DNA from: Prochlorococcus sp. AG-409-P01
Lineage (GTDB): Bacteria; Cyanobacteriota; Cyanobacteriia; PCC-6307; Cyanobiaceae
DNA length: 64,000 nt
Assembly (NCBI GenBank): GCA_003215335.1
Contig: QCKM01000002.1
Coordinates: forward strand, 186,001 to 250,000
Reading direction: 5' to 3'
Of this stretch, positions 1-10,895 are shown piece by piece; within the stretch, counting starts at the first letter, position 1, and each line of letters begins with the position of its first letter. The notes beneath the pieces were generated by a model, which saw nothing but the letters and a program-made list of their open reading frames with translations, was not told where the DNA came from and made no database searches. The translations under genes were made by a program, and so were the position numbers.

Positions 1-696
1 TGATAAACCACCTAATAGGGCCGTAGCAATGAGGGTTCGAAACCTAAGTCCTGCTGCCATGGCCATTAGCCAAAGTAAAATCCCTACTAAAGCTGCTGTG
101 CTTAGGTTTGGTTGTTTGAGTATGAGGAGTAAAAGTGTTCCGAAGATTAACAACCAAAAAATTTTCTGATCTGAACTAATTCGCTTCCAATAGGCGAAAA
201 GATTTGCAGCTTGAAGTACCACAAATGGCTTTATTAATTCTGATGGTTGTATTTGGAGAGGCCCTAATATCAACCATCTACTTGCACCATTGACAGTGGT
301 GCCAATAAATAAGGTTGCTCCTACCAGAAGGCAGCCTATCCATACACAAGGCCCTGCAAGATTTAGCCACCTTCGAAGATTTGTTGACATTGAAAAACCA
401 AGTAGGGTCCAACTGGCGGTCATCCAGATCAATTGGCGCTTGATGTAATACGCTCCGTCTCCCATTTCTCGGCTAGCAACCCACCAGCTTGCAGAGCCCA
501 GAACCAAAAGCCCAGCAATGCTCCAGAAGGCAATTAATGTAAGTAGTAAACGAGCTTCGGCTGGCCAAAGAACCCAAGGTAATGGCAGAAGCTTTTGTAA
601 TAAGGACAATTTATGGACACGATTCCCTTGAGTTTTTTTGGAGGTTCCGTCTCTATGGTGGCGACTTCCGGTTTTCAATTCGGAGGGACTTCTCAA
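1..696 (-). CDS. ftsW: FtsW cell-division lipid II polymerase, 3' part outside the window
   Basis: SEDS-family membrane glycosyltransferase that polymerises septal peptidoglycan. The reverse-strand translation gives hydrophobic segments and the family signature GASRWLILGPLQIQPSELIKP-like stretch (encoded near 215-290), preceded by a conserved GSASWWVA segment. The C-terminal part runs off the left edge. No ATG is available; in-frame TTG codons lie at 696, 678 and 609 after an in-frame stop, so the start is unresolved. The next gene diverges from it. Confidence 0.88.
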   Translation of the reverse strand, partial: MRSPSELKTGSRHHRDGTSKKTQGNRVHKLSLLQKLLPLPWVLWPAEARLLLTLIAFWSIAGLLVLGSASWWVASREMGDGAYYIKRQLIWMTASWTLLGFSMSTNLRRWLNLAGPCVWIGCLLVGATLFIGTTVNGASRWLILGPLQIQPSELIKPFVVLQAANLFAYWKRISSDQKIFWLLIFGTLLLLILKQPNLSTAALVGILLWLMAMAAGLRFRTLIATALLGGLS

Positions 697-981
697 AACT
701 GAGTTGCAGGTTTCTTTTGACCTATTGAGACGCTCCTAAGGCAATTTGCCAAGTCTTGCTAACACCAAGAGAAATTTGGTGATGAGAATGAATAAAGCAG
801 TTCGAGAGTTGTTATTGGTTTTCTCTTGCTGGTTTGAGTAGCCTTTTGTTCATTGATCAATATTTAGATTGACATTAAATAGGTTTTGTTTGAAGGGACT
901 TCTGCTTAGTATTTTACAAATAAAAATTGGAATATTTTAAGTTAAAATAGAAGACCGCAAGATCTTGACTTGTTCCTTGAC
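697..981. other. Intergenic region between ftsW and the methyltransferase
   Basis: AT-rich divergent spacer holding the promoters of both flanking genes. I see no RNA gene or further coding region in it. Confidence 0.5.
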
Positions 982-2196
982 ATGTCTTCTGAATTTGTTT
1001 CTCCTGATGCGATAAGTGAAGCTACAAGTAAATTTTATGACCAATTTCCTTTTCCTTCTTCACCATTAATCTTTAACCTGCCTCAAGAATGTGATTGGCA
1101 CTTTTGTTTTGATGCTGTTTATTCGTTTTGTACAGGGGTGCACCCCTCTTATCGAAATATTTTCGAACCCATAAGAATTCTTGATGCAGGTTGTGGAAGT
1201 GGAGTGAGCACGAATTGTTTGGCATATTTCAACCAAGGTGCAGAAATCCTTGCAGTAGATATTTCTGGTGGAGCTCTTGAAGTTGCTGCTGAGCGATTGA
1301 GACGGTCTGGATGTATTGAATTCGTTGATTTGCGCTTTCATAAAGAAAGCCTTTTCAACCTAAGTGATGAGGGCTTATTTGATTATATAAATTCAATAGG
1401 TGTTTTGCATCATTTAAATGACCCTTCGGCCGGTTTGAAAGCTCTTTCCTCTCTGCTGAGTCCGTCAGGACTAATGCACATTTCTATTTATTCAAGTGCA
1501 GGCAGGTGGGCAATTCAACGAATTCATCGAACCCTTAATATGCTTGGTTTCAGTGACCATAAAGCAGATGTAAAACTTGCTCGAAAGCTCTTTGAAAATC
1601 TACCTTTTGATAATGAATTTCGTTGTAATTTCAAAAAAAAATGGTTTCGAGATTGTCAGGTTGATGCAGATTTTGCGGATATGTTTCTTCACCCTTATGA
1701 GACCAGTTTTAGTCTTGATGAATTGTTTGAATTAATCTCGGAGGTAGATTTGTATTTTGCTGGCTTCTCTAACCCTCAGGTTTGGGATTTGTCACGTCTT
1801 TTGCGTGGAGAATTCCTAGAGAGGGCAATATCTTTGTCTCAATTTGAACAATGGAAATTGATTGAAGAGCTTGATACGCAGATAATTAGCTTTGATTTTT
1901 TCTTGTCAAAGTCACCAATTTCAATTCATGAATGGAGCGATGACAATCAAATTCTCAACGCTACTGCAAAAATTAATCCTTGTTTTCCAAAAAATCTTCT
2001 AAAGAATGGCTCAGTTTTGTCCAATGGGAGACATCTCAGGTTAAATCCTAATTCCAAAAAGTTGCTTGAGGCGGTTGAAGAGGCTCCTTTCGTTACTCCT
2101 TTGCGTTCTTTGAATATTGGGGTGGATTCATCTGTGATCGCTTCATTGGCAAGAGATTTGCAGGAGCAACAGGTCTTGCTTCTTTTGCCAGGGTGA
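982..2196 (+). CDS. Class I SAM-dependent methyltransferase
   Basis: The Rossmann methyltransferase motif I is clear: ILDAGCGSGVSTNCLAYF followed by the acidic ILAVDIS strand (about residues 65-95), and a motif IV-like INSIGVLHHL. The roughly 200-residue C-terminal region is not recognised. I chose the ATG at 982 (MSSEFVSPDA) over the TTG at 970. The substrate is unknown. It sits just upstream of the ATP synthase operon on the same strand; a functional link cannot be shown from sequence. Confidence 0.85.
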   Translation: MSSEFVSPDAISEATSKFYDQFPFPSSPLIFNLPQECDWHFCFDAVYSFCTGVHPSYRNIFEPIRILDAGCGSGVSTNCLAYFNQGAEILAVDISGGALEVAAERLRRSGCIEFVDLRFHKESLFNLSDEGLFDYINSIGVLHHLNDPSAGLKALSSLLSPSGLMHISIYSSAGRWAIQRIHRTLNMLGFSDHKADVKLARKLFENLPFDNEFRCNFKKKWFRDCQVDADFADMFLHPYETSFSLDELFELISEVDLYFAGFSNPQVWDLSRLLRGEFLERAISLSQFEQWKLIEELDTQIISFDFFLSKSPISIHEWSDDNQILNATAKINPCFPKNLLKNGSVLSNGRHLRLNPNSKKLLEAVEEAPFVTPLRSLNIGVDSSVIASLARDLQEQQVLLLLPG

Positions 2197-2309
2197 ATTC
2201 ACTCACATGATAGATTCCGCGAGCCTTTCTTTAAAGGGCTTAAGAGCCATTGCTGGCATCCTCTCTTTTTCGGTCTGAAACTAAGCCTCCCGAGGGGGGC
2301 TCAGTTGGA

Positions 2310-2726
2310 TTGGAAAACACTAAGGAAGCCAGTCATAGCGAAGAGAAAACTCTTTGCCAAGATTCTTCTGATGCTGCCCTTTTGGAGGCATCAGAAGAAT
2401 ATGCGCAGCATCAGCAGCGCTACATAGTGGCCACTTCGATAGTCTCAGCACTTGCTGTTGCTATTTCAGCCATTTTCTTCGACCGTTCAACTACCTTCAG
2501 CATTCTGATTGGTGGGTTGTCTGGACTTCTCTATCTCTGGCTTCTGTCACGTGGTGTCGGAAAGCTGGGAAAAGTATCGAAGAGGGTTAGTAAGTCTCAA
2601 CTGCTTGTTCCTGTAGTACTCGTTTTAGCGAGTTCCAGGTTCCCCCAGCTTGATTTTTTGCCAGCCATTTTGGGCTTCATGCTCTATAAGCCCACCATGA
2701 TTCTTCAGGTGTTGCTCGAGTCTTGA
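2310..2726 (+). CDS. atp1: ATP synthase protein I (Atp1/AtpI-type assembly factor)
   Basis: Small protein with an acidic, hydrophilic N-terminus and about four hydrophobic segments (IVATSIVSALAVAISAIFF; FSILIGGLSGLLYLWLL; LLVPVVLVLA; AILGFML). This is the layout and position of the poorly conserved first gene of F0F1 operons, proposed to help c-ring assembly. The TTG at 2310 has a purine-rich GAGGGGGG upstream and is preferred; an in-frame TTG at 2250 would add 20 residues. Confidence 0.75.
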   Translation: MENTKEASHSEEKTLCQDSSDAALLEASEEYAQHQQRYIVATSIVSALAVAISAIFFDRSTTFSILIGGLSGLLYLWLLSRGVGKLGKVSKRVSKSQLLVPVVLVLASSRFPQLDFLPAILGFMLYKPTMILQVLLES

Positions 2727-2812
2727 ACACGAGCTTTATCCGAAGCAACTGCAATGCCTTTTTGGCACCTTTAACTGAAACGTCGTAAAAACGACACCGA
2801 ACTTCAAACCCA

Positions 2813-3538
2813 ATGGGTTCCTTGTCATTTGCTTTTCCCTTTGCCGAGTTAGAGGTGGGTCAACACCTTTACTGGGAATTTGGAAACTTTCGACTTCACG
2901 GCCAGGTCTTTATGACTTCCTGGATCGTGATAGGCGCACTACTTGCTCTTGTGGTTGTAGGCACTCGAAAGATGGAACGCGACCCTCGTGGTGTTCAAAA
3001 TCTTCTCGAGTTTCTTTGGGATTACATACGTGATTTAGCTCGCACCCAAATTGGCGAAAAGGCTTATAGGGATTGGATGCCTTTTATTGGAACCCTTTTC
3101 CTATTTATTTTTGTTAGTAACTGGGGTGGTGCTTTGGTCCCATGGAAGTTGATTCATCTTCCTAGTGGTGAGCTTGGAGCACCTACAGCTGATATCAACA
3201 CTACGGTTGCATTGGCATTACTCGTCTCTCTCTCGTATTTCTATGCTGGCTTAAGTCGCAAGGGGTTGAGGTATTTCGAGTATTACGTGCATCCAACACC
3301 CATCATGCTTCCGTTCAAGATTGTGGAGGATTTCACAAAGCCTCTCTCTCTTTCCTTCCGTTTATTTGGAAACATCTTGGCGGATGAATTGGTTGTGGCT
3401 GTTTTGGTTTTTCTAGTTCCACTAGTTTTACCTATTCCAGTAATGTTTCTTGGCCTCTTCACAAGTGCCATCCAGGCCTTGATCTTTGCAACTCTTGCTG
3501 CTTATTACATCGGGGAAGCAGTAGAGGAGCATCATTGA
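2813..3538 (+). CDS. atpB: ATP synthase F0 subunit a
   Basis: Membrane subunit forming the two proton half-channels against the c-ring. The translation (241 aa, family length) contains the invariant [13 protein letters not shown] segment with the essential arginine, and the conserved C-terminal [17 protein letters not shown] helix. It is the second gene of the operon, after atp1 and before subunit c. Confidence 0.97.
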   Translation: MGSLSFAFPFAELEVGQHLYWEFGNFRLHGQVFMTSWIVIGALLALVVVGTRKMERDPRGVQNLLEFLWDYIRDLARTQIGEKAYRDWMPFIGTLFLFIFVSNWGGALVPWKLIHLPSGELGAPTADINTTVALALLVSLSYFYAGLSRKGLRYFEYYVHPTPIMLPFKIVEDFTKPLSLSFRLFGNILADELVVAVLVFLVPLVLPIPVMFLGLFTSAIQALIFATLAAYYIGEAVEEHH

Positions 3539-3592
3539 TCTGATTTATTTATCAGGCCTTAACTGATCGTCTGTCAAACTCTCTTGCGCGAA

Positions 3593-3952
<360 letters not shown>

Positions 3953-4100
3953 GAAAGAACTGAGCTTTTCAGCAGGGATTCAAATTGAAATGGCTTTTAT
4001 GCCTAAAAGGTTTGTTGATCTGCTGAATTTCACCTGAGTTCTCATCTTTTAGCTTCTTCTACGTTTTGCTGCTTGCTTCAATTGCTTGCACCTTTGCCAA

Positions 4101-4562
4101 ATGACAAGCTTGCTACTTTTCGGTGCTACAGAGGGAGGTCTTTTTGACTTCGATGCCACTCTGCCTCTTATGGCGGTCCAAGTGGTCCTCCTCACTTTCA
4201 TCCTGAATGCTCTTTTCTTCAAGCCGGTTGGCCGGGTTGTTGAGGAGCGTGAAGGATATGTTTTGACTAGTCGAGCTGAGGCTAAGAAAAAGCTTGCCGA
4301 AGTAGAGAAGCTTGAAGAGGATTTAAGAGAGCAGCTTAAAGAAGCACGCCAGGCCTCACAGAAGCTCATTAATGATGCTGAGCAGGATTCTGACAAGCTT
4401 TATCGAGAAGCATTGGCATTAGCTAATTCTGAAGCTAATGCTTCTAGAGAAGAGGCTCGTCGTGAGATCGACTCTCAGAAAGAGTCTGCTTTGAATCAAT
4501 TAAAAGCTGATGCCGAGAAGCTTGGTGATTTGATTGTCGAACGACTATTGGCAGCCCAATGA
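4101..4562 (+). CDS. atpF2: ATP synthase F0 subunit b'
   Basis: One N-terminal membrane helix ([20 protein letters not shown]) followed by a long charged coiled coil, forming the peripheral stalk with subunit b. Photosynthetic organisms carry b and b' as tandem genes, as here. The ATG at 4101 is preferred over a TTG at 4086. Its stop overlaps the next start (ATGA), which suggests translational coupling. Confidence 0.95.
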   Translation: MTSLLLFGATEGGLFDFDATLPLMAVQVVLLTFILNALFFKPVGRVVEEREGYVLTSRAEAKKKLAEVEKLEEDLREQLKEARQASQKLINDAEQDSDKLYREALALANSEANASREEARREIDSQKESALNQLKADAEKLGDLIVERLLAAQ

Positions 4563-5074
4563 CTTTCCTTTCGATTTTCGCCACAGGAGGTTTTGGTCTC
4601 AACCTCAATTTGTTCGAGACCAATATCATCAACTTGACAGTAGTTATTTTCGGTCTTTACAAGTTTCTTCCAAATTTCCTTGGAAGCATGCTTGAGCGCC
4701 GACGTGCTTCCATCTTGGTAGATCTTGATGATGCTGAAGAGCGTCTTTCTAAAGCTACTCAAGCTTTAGCTGATGCTCAAAAAGAACTAGCAGCTGCTGA
4801 GCAGAAGGCAGTTCAGATTCGATCCGATTGCAAAGCTCGAGCAGAAGCCATTCGTCTAGAAAGCGAAAAGCGTACTGTCGAGGAAATGGCAAGGATTAAG
4901 CAAGGCGCTGTTTCTGATCTGAATTCAGAGGCTGCACGTGTCAGTTCAGATTTACGAAGAGAAGCGGCAAAATTGGCTATTGAGAAGGCACTACTTAGCT
5001 TGCCTTCCAAGCTTGACTCAGATACTCAGGCGAAATTTCTCAACCAGGCAATTAAAGAAATGGGAGAAGCTTGA
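4559..5074 (+). CDS. atpF: ATP synthase F0 subunit b
   Basis: Peripheral stalk subunit of 171 aa: an N-terminal membrane segment ([20 protein letters not shown]) and a long Ala/Glu/Arg-rich coiled coil. It starts inside the b' stop codon and ends overlapping the delta start (TGATG), so b', b and delta are probably translated together. Confidence 0.95.
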   Translation: MTFLSIFATGGFGLNLNLFETNIINLTVVIFGLYKFLPNFLGSMLERRRASILVDLDDAEERLSKATQALADAQKELAAAEQKAVQIRSDCKARAEAIRLESEKRTVEEMARIKQGAVSDLNSEAARVSSDLRREAAKLAIEKALLSLPSKLDSDTQAKFLNQAIKEMGEA

Positions 5075-5622
5075 TGCCACTTCTAAACACCATTACGACT
5101 CCCTACGCCGAAGCTTTTCTTCAAGTAGCTGAAAGCAATAAGGAAGTCGATCGTGTAGTCGCAGAGGCCAAGGATGTACTTGCTCTCTGGAATGATTCTC
5201 CAGAGTTAAGTGATGCAATGTCCTCTCCTGTTCTGGAAGTTGATTCCAAGAAACTTGCCCTTGAGAATATCTTTGATGGAAAGGTCACACCTTCTTTCCT
5301 AAACCTTATGAAGCTCTTGGCTGATCGTCAAAGGATTGGATTTTTGGATGCTGTATTAGAGCGCCTTCTTGAGCTTTATAGAGAACAGCGAAATATTGCT
5401 TTAGCAACAGTGACCTCGGCTTCTGATCTCACTAAGGATCAGCAGGCTGACCTTCTCAAGAAGGTTAAGTCCGTCGCAGGCACCGATAATCTTGAGATCA
5501 ACCTTAAGGTTGATCCTGATTTGATTGGTGGCTTCATAGTCAACGTTGGCTCCAAAGTCATCGACGCAAGCCTTGCTGGGCAAGTGCGTCGTCTTGGCCT
5601 AGCCCTAGCTAAGTCGACTTAG
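5074..5622 (+). CDS. atpH: ATP synthase F1 subunit delta
   Basis: OSCP/delta family protein linking the stalk to the top of F1. The recognisable C-terminal motif is LKVDPDLIGGFIVNVGSKVIDASL, followed by GQVRRL. The ATG at 5074 overlaps the atpF stop; a TTG immediately upstream is less likely to be used. Confidence 0.95.
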   Translation: MPLLNTITTPYAEAFLQVAESNKEVDRVVAEAKDVLALWNDSPELSDAMSSPVLEVDSKKLALENIFDGKVTPSFLNLMKLLADRQRIGFLDAVLERLLELYREQRNIALATVTSASDLTKDQQADLLKKVKSVAGTDNLEINLKVDPDLIGGFIVNVGSKVIDASLAGQVRRLGLALAKST

Positions 5623-5669
5623 TTAACACCCTCTCTTTCTCGCTCCTTCCCTCAACTTAAAAGCCTCCC

Positions 5670-7187
5670 ATGGTTTCTATTCGCCCCGATGAGATCAGCT
5701 CGATTCTTAAGAAGCAGATCGCTGATTATGACAAGTCAGTTTCAGTAAGCAATGTCGGTACCGTCTTGCAGATAGGTGATGGTATTGCGCGTGTTTATGG
5801 CCTTGAGAAAGTCATGGCTGGGGAACTGGTTGAATTTGAAGATGGCACTGAAGGTATTGCTTTAAACCTTGAGGATGACAATGTCGGAGCAGTGTTGATG
5901 GGAGAGGGACTTGGTATTCAGGAGGGGAGTACCGTTAAGGCAACAGGCAAGATTGCCTCTGTCCCAGTAGGAGAGGCCACGTTGGGTCGAGTAGTGAATT
6001 CACTTGGTCAGCCAGTAGATGGGAATGGGGAGATTCAAACAAGTGATACAAGATTGATTGAGTCGATCGCCCCAGGGATAATTAAACGAAAGTCTGTTCA
6101 TGAGCCTATGCAGACAGGAATCACATCTATTGATGCGATGATCCCTATAGGCCGTGGCCAACGAGAATTAATAATTGGCGATCGTCAAACTGGTAAGACT
6201 GCCATTGCATTAGACACAATCATCAATCAAAAGGGCGAAGATGTTGTTTGTGTCTATGTTGCGATTGGTCAGAAATCTGCATCAGTTGCAAATGTAGTCG
6301 AAGTGCTGCGTGAAAAAGGGGCATTGGACTATACGGTTGTGGTTAATGCAAGTGCCTCAGACCCTGCAGCTTTGCAGTATTTGGCGCCTTATACCGGGGC
6401 AGCTATAGCTGAATACTTTATGTACAAAGGCAAAGCCACTTTGGTTATCTATGACGATCTAACCAAGCAGGCTCAGGCATATCGTCAGATGTCTCTTTTG
6501 CTTCGTCGTCCCCCAGGAAGGGAAGCTTATCCTGGAGATGTTTTTTACCTGCATAGTCGTTTATTGGAAAGGGCTGCAAAGCTTTCAGACGCTATGGGTA
6601 AGGGATCGATGACTGCTTTGCCCATTATTGAAACTCAAGCAGGAGATGTCTCTGCTTACATTCCTACTAATGTGATTTCGATTACTGACGGCCAGATTTT
6701 CCTTAGTTCAGACCTGTTCAACTCAGGTTTAAGGCCTGCTATTAATGTTGGAATTTCAGTAAGTCGTGTTGGAGGCGCTGCTCAGACTAAAGCTATTAAG
6801 AAAATTGCCGGTACTTTGAAGCTTGAATTGGCTCAGTTTGATGAGCTGGCTGCTTTCTCTCAGTTCGCTTCTGATTTGGATGAAGCTACACAAAATCAGC
6901 TTGGTCGTGGAAAGCGTCTTCGTGAGCTGCTTAAGCAGCCTCAGTTTGCTCCTTTAAACCTTGCTGAACAAGTCGCGATTGTTTACGCGGGCGTGAAAGG
7001 TCTTATTGATGAAGTTCCTGAAGAAGCTGTTACACAATTTGCACGTGAACTTCGGGACTATCTCAAGACAAATAAGGCTGACTTCATTTCCAAGGTTCTC
7101 ACAGAGAAGGTTCTCAGTGATGAAGCTGAGTCCATGCTTGTTGAAGCCATAAATGAAGTGAAGTCCTCCATGCTGGCTGCGGCCTGA
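5670..7187 (+). CDS. atpA: ATP synthase F1 subunit alpha
   Basis: Non-catalytic nucleotide-binding subunit (505 aa, full length). The P-loop GDRQTGKT is at about residues 170-177, with the downstream signature [22 protein letters not shown]. It follows delta and precedes gamma in the operon. Confidence 0.99.
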   Translation: MVSIRPDEISSILKKQIADYDKSVSVSNVGTVLQIGDGIARVYGLEKVMAGELVEFEDGTEGIALNLEDDNVGAVLMGEGLGIQEGSTVKATGKIASVPVGEATLGRVVNSLGQPVDGNGEIQTSDTRLIESIAPGIIKRKSVHEPMQTGITSIDAMIPIGRGQRELIIGDRQTGKTAIALDTIINQKGEDVVCVYVAIGQKSASVANVVEVLREKGALDYTVVVNASASDPAALQYLAPYTGAAIAEYFMYKGKATLVIYDDLTKQAQAYRQMSLLLRRPPGREAYPGDVFYLHSRLLERAAKLSDAMGKGSMTALPIIETQAGDVSAYIPTNVISITDGQIFLSSDLFNSGLRPAINVGISVSRVGGAAQTKAIKKIAGTLKLELAQFDELAAFSQFASDLDEATQNQLGRGKRLRELLKQPQFAPLNLAEQVAIVYAGVKGLIDEVPEEAVTQFARELRDYLKTNKADFISKVLTEKVLSDEAESMLVEAINEVKSSMLAAA

Positions 7188-7218
7188 TCCTTCAAGACAA
7201 CTCGGAGAACAACTATCC

Positions 7219-8169
7219 ATGGCGAATCTTAAGGACATCCGCGACAGGATTGTTTCTGTCAAGAACACTCGAAAGATTACAGAGGCAATGCGTCTCGTTG
7301 CAGCAGCAAAAGTGCGGCGTGCACAGGAACAAGTTTTGCGAAGTCGCCCTTTCGCAGACCGTCTAGCACGTGTTCTCGAGAATATTCAAACTCGTATGCG
7401 CTTCGAGATGGCTGATGCTCCACTACTAAAAACTAGAGATATCAGCTCAATTACTCTTGTGGCAGTTACTGCTGATCGAGGTCTTTGTGGTGGATATAAC
7501 TCAAATATTATTAAGCGAACTGAGATTCGCTATGCCGAGTTAACTAATCAGGGATTTAACCCTGACCTTGTTTTGATAGGACGTAAGGCAATTAGCTATT
7601 TTCAGAATCGATCAAGTAAATACACAATAAGGGCTACTTTTACTGATTTAGAACAAGTTCCAACTTCAGAAGATGCAGAAAAAATTACTAGTGAGGTTTT
7701 GGCCGAATTCCTCTCGGAAAGCACTGACCGGGTTGAGGTTATTTATACTAAGTTCATTAATCTTGTGAGCTGTAATCCAGTAGTGCAAACTTTGCTTCCT
7801 TTAGATCCACAGGGTATAGCAGAGGCTGATGATGAGATTTTTAGATTGACTACAAAGGATAGTCAACTAACTATTGAAAAGGGTTCTGCTCCAGCAAATG
7901 AGCAGCCTCCCTTGCCTTCCGATATTGTCTTTGAGCAGAGTCCAGAGCAACTTTTAAATGCATTGTTGCCTCTTTATTTGCAGAATCAACTTTTAAGAGC
8001 ACTTCAAGAATCAGCTGCGTCTGAATTGGCCAGTCGAATGACGGCAATGAACAACGCCAGCGATAATGCCAAGGAACTTGCCAAGACCTTGACGCTTGAT
8101 TACAACAAAGCTCGTCAGGCTGCGATCACTCAAGAGATTCTTGAAGTTGTTGGTGGTTCTTGTGTATGA
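7219..8169 (+). CDS. atpG: ATP synthase F1 subunit gamma
   Basis: Central rotor shaft. Both terminal helices are recognisable: N-terminal [20 protein letters not shown] and C-terminal [16 protein letters not shown] / [19 protein letters not shown]. The cyanobacterial insert lies at roughly residues 195-235 and, unlike the chloroplast enzyme, has no redox cysteine pair. It is the last gene of this operon; beta and epsilon are 12 kb away. Confidence 0.97.
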   Translation: MANLKDIRDRIVSVKNTRKITEAMRLVAAAKVRRAQEQVLRSRPFADRLARVLENIQTRMRFEMADAPLLKTRDISSITLVAVTADRGLCGGYNSNIIKRTEIRYAELTNQGFNPDLVLIGRKAISYFQNRSSKYTIRATFTDLEQVPTSEDAEKITSEVLAEFLSESTDRVEVIYTKFINLVSCNPVVQTLLPLDPQGIAEADDEIFRLTTKDSQLTIEKGSAPANEQPPLPSDIVFEQSPEQLLNALLPLYLQNQLLRALQESAASELASRMTAMNNASDNAKELAKTLTLDYNKARQAAITQEILEVVGGSCV

Positions 8170-8310
8170 CTAATCGCATTTGAAATTCGATTAGGTTTGA
8201 TTGATCGACTTTTCTTTTACTCTTAAAAAAGTGATCAGCCAGTTTTTTAAAACAGGTTATTGAGTAGTTTTTATTGTTGAGAAGTGAGACTTCATTTTGT
8301 ACAGTTCAAG

Positions 8311-8484
8311 ATGGCTTGGCCCGAAGATATGCCGCTCAAAGGGTTAAGACGTTTAGTTGTAGAGCGGCTGAAGAAAAATGGTGAGCCTTTGCGTTGGTCA
8401 ATTACTGATATTGAACCTGGTTTGAATTCTGGTGCCTTGCCTCAGCTTCAAATTGAAGCGGTGATGATAGTTTCAGAATCGTGA
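8311..8484 (+). CDS. Conserved hypothetical small protein (57 aa)
   Basis: Short basic protein starting MAWPEDMPLKGLRRLVVE. An in-frame GTG at 8284 is an alternative start. Its stop overlaps the GTG start of the DUF3326 gene (GTGA), so the two are probably cotranslated. I recognise no domain. Confidence 0.65.
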   Translation: MAWPEDMPLKGLRRLVVERLKKNGEPLRWSITDIEPGLNSGALPQLQIEAVMIVSES

Positions 8485-9638
8485 ATACTGTGGGTTTGCT
8501 GCCTTTGCATAAATATGCAAACTCATCAGTGGAGGCGCCACTTCCAACAATTATGGTAGTCCCTTCGGGCATAGGTTGTTCCATTGGTGGTTATGCAGGA
8601 GATGCAATACCTGCTGCGCGTTTGTTGGCAGCAGCAAGTGGTTGCTTGATTACCCACCCAAATGTTTTAAATGGCGGCACTCTTTTTTGGCCAGATTCAC
8701 GTCTTCATTATGTTGAAGGTTATGCTCTTGATCAATTTGCGATAGGTGAGATTGCTCTCAGGCCTGTTCGGCAGCAACGAGTTGGAGTCATTTTAGATGC
8801 AGCAATTGAGCCTGAGTTGCGGTCTAGAAATTTACAAGTAGTTGATGGTTGTCGTGCGACTTTGGGATTGAATGTAGGCCCAGTGATCACTACTGAAACC
8901 CCGTTAGATGTACGTTTAAATATTGGAGAATCTGGTGCGAGTTGGGGTTCGATTGGAGAGCCTAAGGCATTGTTAAAGGCAGGAGAAAGTCTTCAAAGGG
9001 CTGGTGCTACAGCTATTGCTGTTATTGCTCGCTTCCCTGATGGCGAAGAGGACCTTGCCTTTGAGAGATACCGTAAAGGTGAAGGGGTGGATGCATTGGC
9101 TGGTGCAGAAGCAATTATTAGTCATCTTTTGGTTCGTCATTTAGGTATCCCTTGTGCACATTCTCCTGCGCTAGCTCCTCTTGAGTTGGATACTTCTGTA
9201 GACCCACGTGCGGTAGCTGAGGAGCTTGGCTACTCTTTTCTGACTTCAGTATTAGTTGGCTTGAGTAAAGCACCGGACATAGTGTTGCTAACGTCTTCCT
9301 CTGAAGAGGCTAAGAGAGACTACGCAAGGATAATCAAGGTTGAAGATTTAGGAGCAATAGTGGCTCCAGACGGTGCATTAGGAGGTGAAGCTGTTTTGGC
9401 TTGCATAGAGAAGGGAATCCCACTGATATCTGTTGATAACCCTGGAGTTTTGGGAGTTAATTGTGAGACGTTAGGGCTCAAGCAGGAATCTCAACCTTCA
9501 CGTGGATACAGTTTGATTCGTGCCAAAAATTACCTTGAAGCAGCGGGTGTTTTGATGCTTTTGCGTGAAGGAATTTCTTTGGAAGCATTACAACGGCCAA
9601 TGTTGGCTACTGAGAACATGCTTAAGGGATCTGAATAG
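8481..9638 (+). CDS. DUF3326 family protein
   Basis: 385-aa soluble protein matching my recollection of the DUF3326 family of cyanobacteria and plastid-bearing organisms: glycine-rich segments MVVPSGIGCSIGGYAGDA near the N-terminus, ITHPNVLNGG, and APDGALGGEAVLACIEKGIP in the C-terminal half. The activity is unknown. The GTG start overlaps the upstream small gene. Confidence 0.85.
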   Translation: MNTVGLLPLHKYANSSVEAPLPTIMVVPSGIGCSIGGYAGDAIPAARLLAAASGCLITHPNVLNGGTLFWPDSRLHYVEGYALDQFAIGEIALRPVRQQRVGVILDAAIEPELRSRNLQVVDGCRATLGLNVGPVITTETPLDVRLNIGESGASWGSIGEPKALLKAGESLQRAGATAIAVIARFPDGEEDLAFERYRKGEGVDALAGAEAIISHLLVRHLGIPCAHSPALAPLELDTSVDPRAVAEELGYSFLTSVLVGLSKAPDIVLLTSSSEEAKRDYARIIKVEDLGAIVAPDGALGGEAVLACIEKGIPLISVDNPGVLGVNCETLGLKQESQPSRGYSLIRAKNYLEAAGVLMLLREGISLEALQRPMLATENMLKGSE

Positions 9639-9693
9639 TTATTGATTGGCTTATTGAATAGGGAATTTACTATTGGCTAATCTGCGAGGGACG

Positions 9694-10833
9694 TCAGCGT
9701 AAACATGCCATTGGGTGACGTGGTGGTATGCCAAGTGCTTTAGCTACGCCAGGATGACACACTGAACCGCACACTGTATTTAGTCCAGATAGAAGCTCTG
9801 GCCTCTCTGCAACCGCTTCTTCTAAACCTCTCCCAGCGATGCCGAGAATGTATGGCAATGTCACACTTACAAGTGCTTCGGTAGATGTAAAAGGTACTGC
9901 TCCTGGCATATTGCCTACTGCATAGTGCTGTACACCATGTATTGAAACAGTGGGGTTTGTGTGAGTCGTTTCGCGGCTGGTGGCTACGCACCCTCCTTGG
10001 TCAATAGCAACGTCTACAATTACTGAGTTGGTATTCATTTGTCTGACCATTTCTTCATCTATGAGTGTTGGTGCACGACCGCCAGGAGTTAATACTGCTC
10101 CGATCAAAAGGTCTGCAGTCGGGACAAGTCTTTCGAGTAGACCACGGCTACTGACAACACTCATCAGTCTGCCTCTTCGGTCGGCTTCTAGATTGCGCAG
10201 TCTCTCAGGTGATCGGTCCAAAAGCATTACTTCAGCATCCATTGCTGCAGCAAGCCTCGCAGCATTCCACCCTACTGTTCCAGCTCCTAGAACAATAACT
10301 CTCGCAGGCCGAACACCAGTACACCCTCCCATGAGGACACCTCTACCGCCATGAGGTTTTTCTAATAAATGAGCACCTATCTGTGCTGCGAGACGGCCTG
10401 CAATCTCGCTCATTGGAGCCAAGAGAGGCAGGCTCCCATTCTCCAGCTGAACCGTTTCATATCCCACTGCAGTTGTTCCTGCTTTCAGTAGGGCTTCTCC
10501 AACTTTTGGGTAAGCAGCAAGGTGCAAATAAGTAAATAGCACCATGTCTTGCCGAAGTAGATCAAATTCTTCTTCTTGAGGCTCTTTTACTTTTACTACG
10601 AGATGAGCAGCCCATGCCTCATCTTTAGTAACCAATTGAGCCCCTGCTTTTGCAAAGGCCGCATCCTCAATTCCTGCTCCTGCCCCGGCCCCAGTTTGCA
10701 CTCGAACCTCAAGGCCTTGGGTCACAAGTTCTCTAACCCCATCGGGAGTCAGGGCTACCCTTAGTTCATCAGGTTTGATTTCGGTAGGCACCCCGATGCT
10801 GGCCATCGGGGCCGAAAGAACGGAGGACACCAT
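9694..10833 (-). CDS. ald: Alanine dehydrogenase
   Basis: NAD-dependent interconversion of L-alanine and pyruvate plus ammonium. Features are N-terminal IGVPTEIKPDELRVALTPDG, a Rossmann VIVLGAGTVGWNAARLAAAM, and the substrate segment VKVKEP. Length is normal. An internal Met at residue 10 could be the true start. It lies at the end of a reverse-strand gene run with the NAD biosynthesis genes, whose product it uses. Confidence 0.95.
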   Translation of the reverse strand: MVSSVLSAPMASIGVPTEIKPDELRVALTPDGVRELVTQGLEVRVQTGAGAGAGIEDAAFAKAGAQLVTKDEAWAAHLVVKVKEPQEEEFDLLRQDMVLFTYLHLAAYPKVGEALLKAGTTAVGYETVQLENGSLPLLAPMSEIAGRLAAQIGAHLLEKPHGGRGVLMGGCTGVRPARVIVLGAGTVGWNAARLAAAMDAEVMLLDRSPERLRNLEADRRGRLMSVVSSRGLLERLVPTADLLIGAVLTPGGRAPTLIDEEMVRQMNTNSVIVDVAIDQGGCVATSRETTHTNPTVSIHGVQHYAVGNMPGAVPFTSTEALVSVTLPYILGIAGRGLEEAVAERPELLSGLNTVCGSVCHPGVAKALGIPPRHPMACLR

Positions 10834-10895
10834 GAATAGACGTGACTGTTCTTAGGTTGGCTATTGATGGCCAGACTAACTAGCTTTTGTTTTGA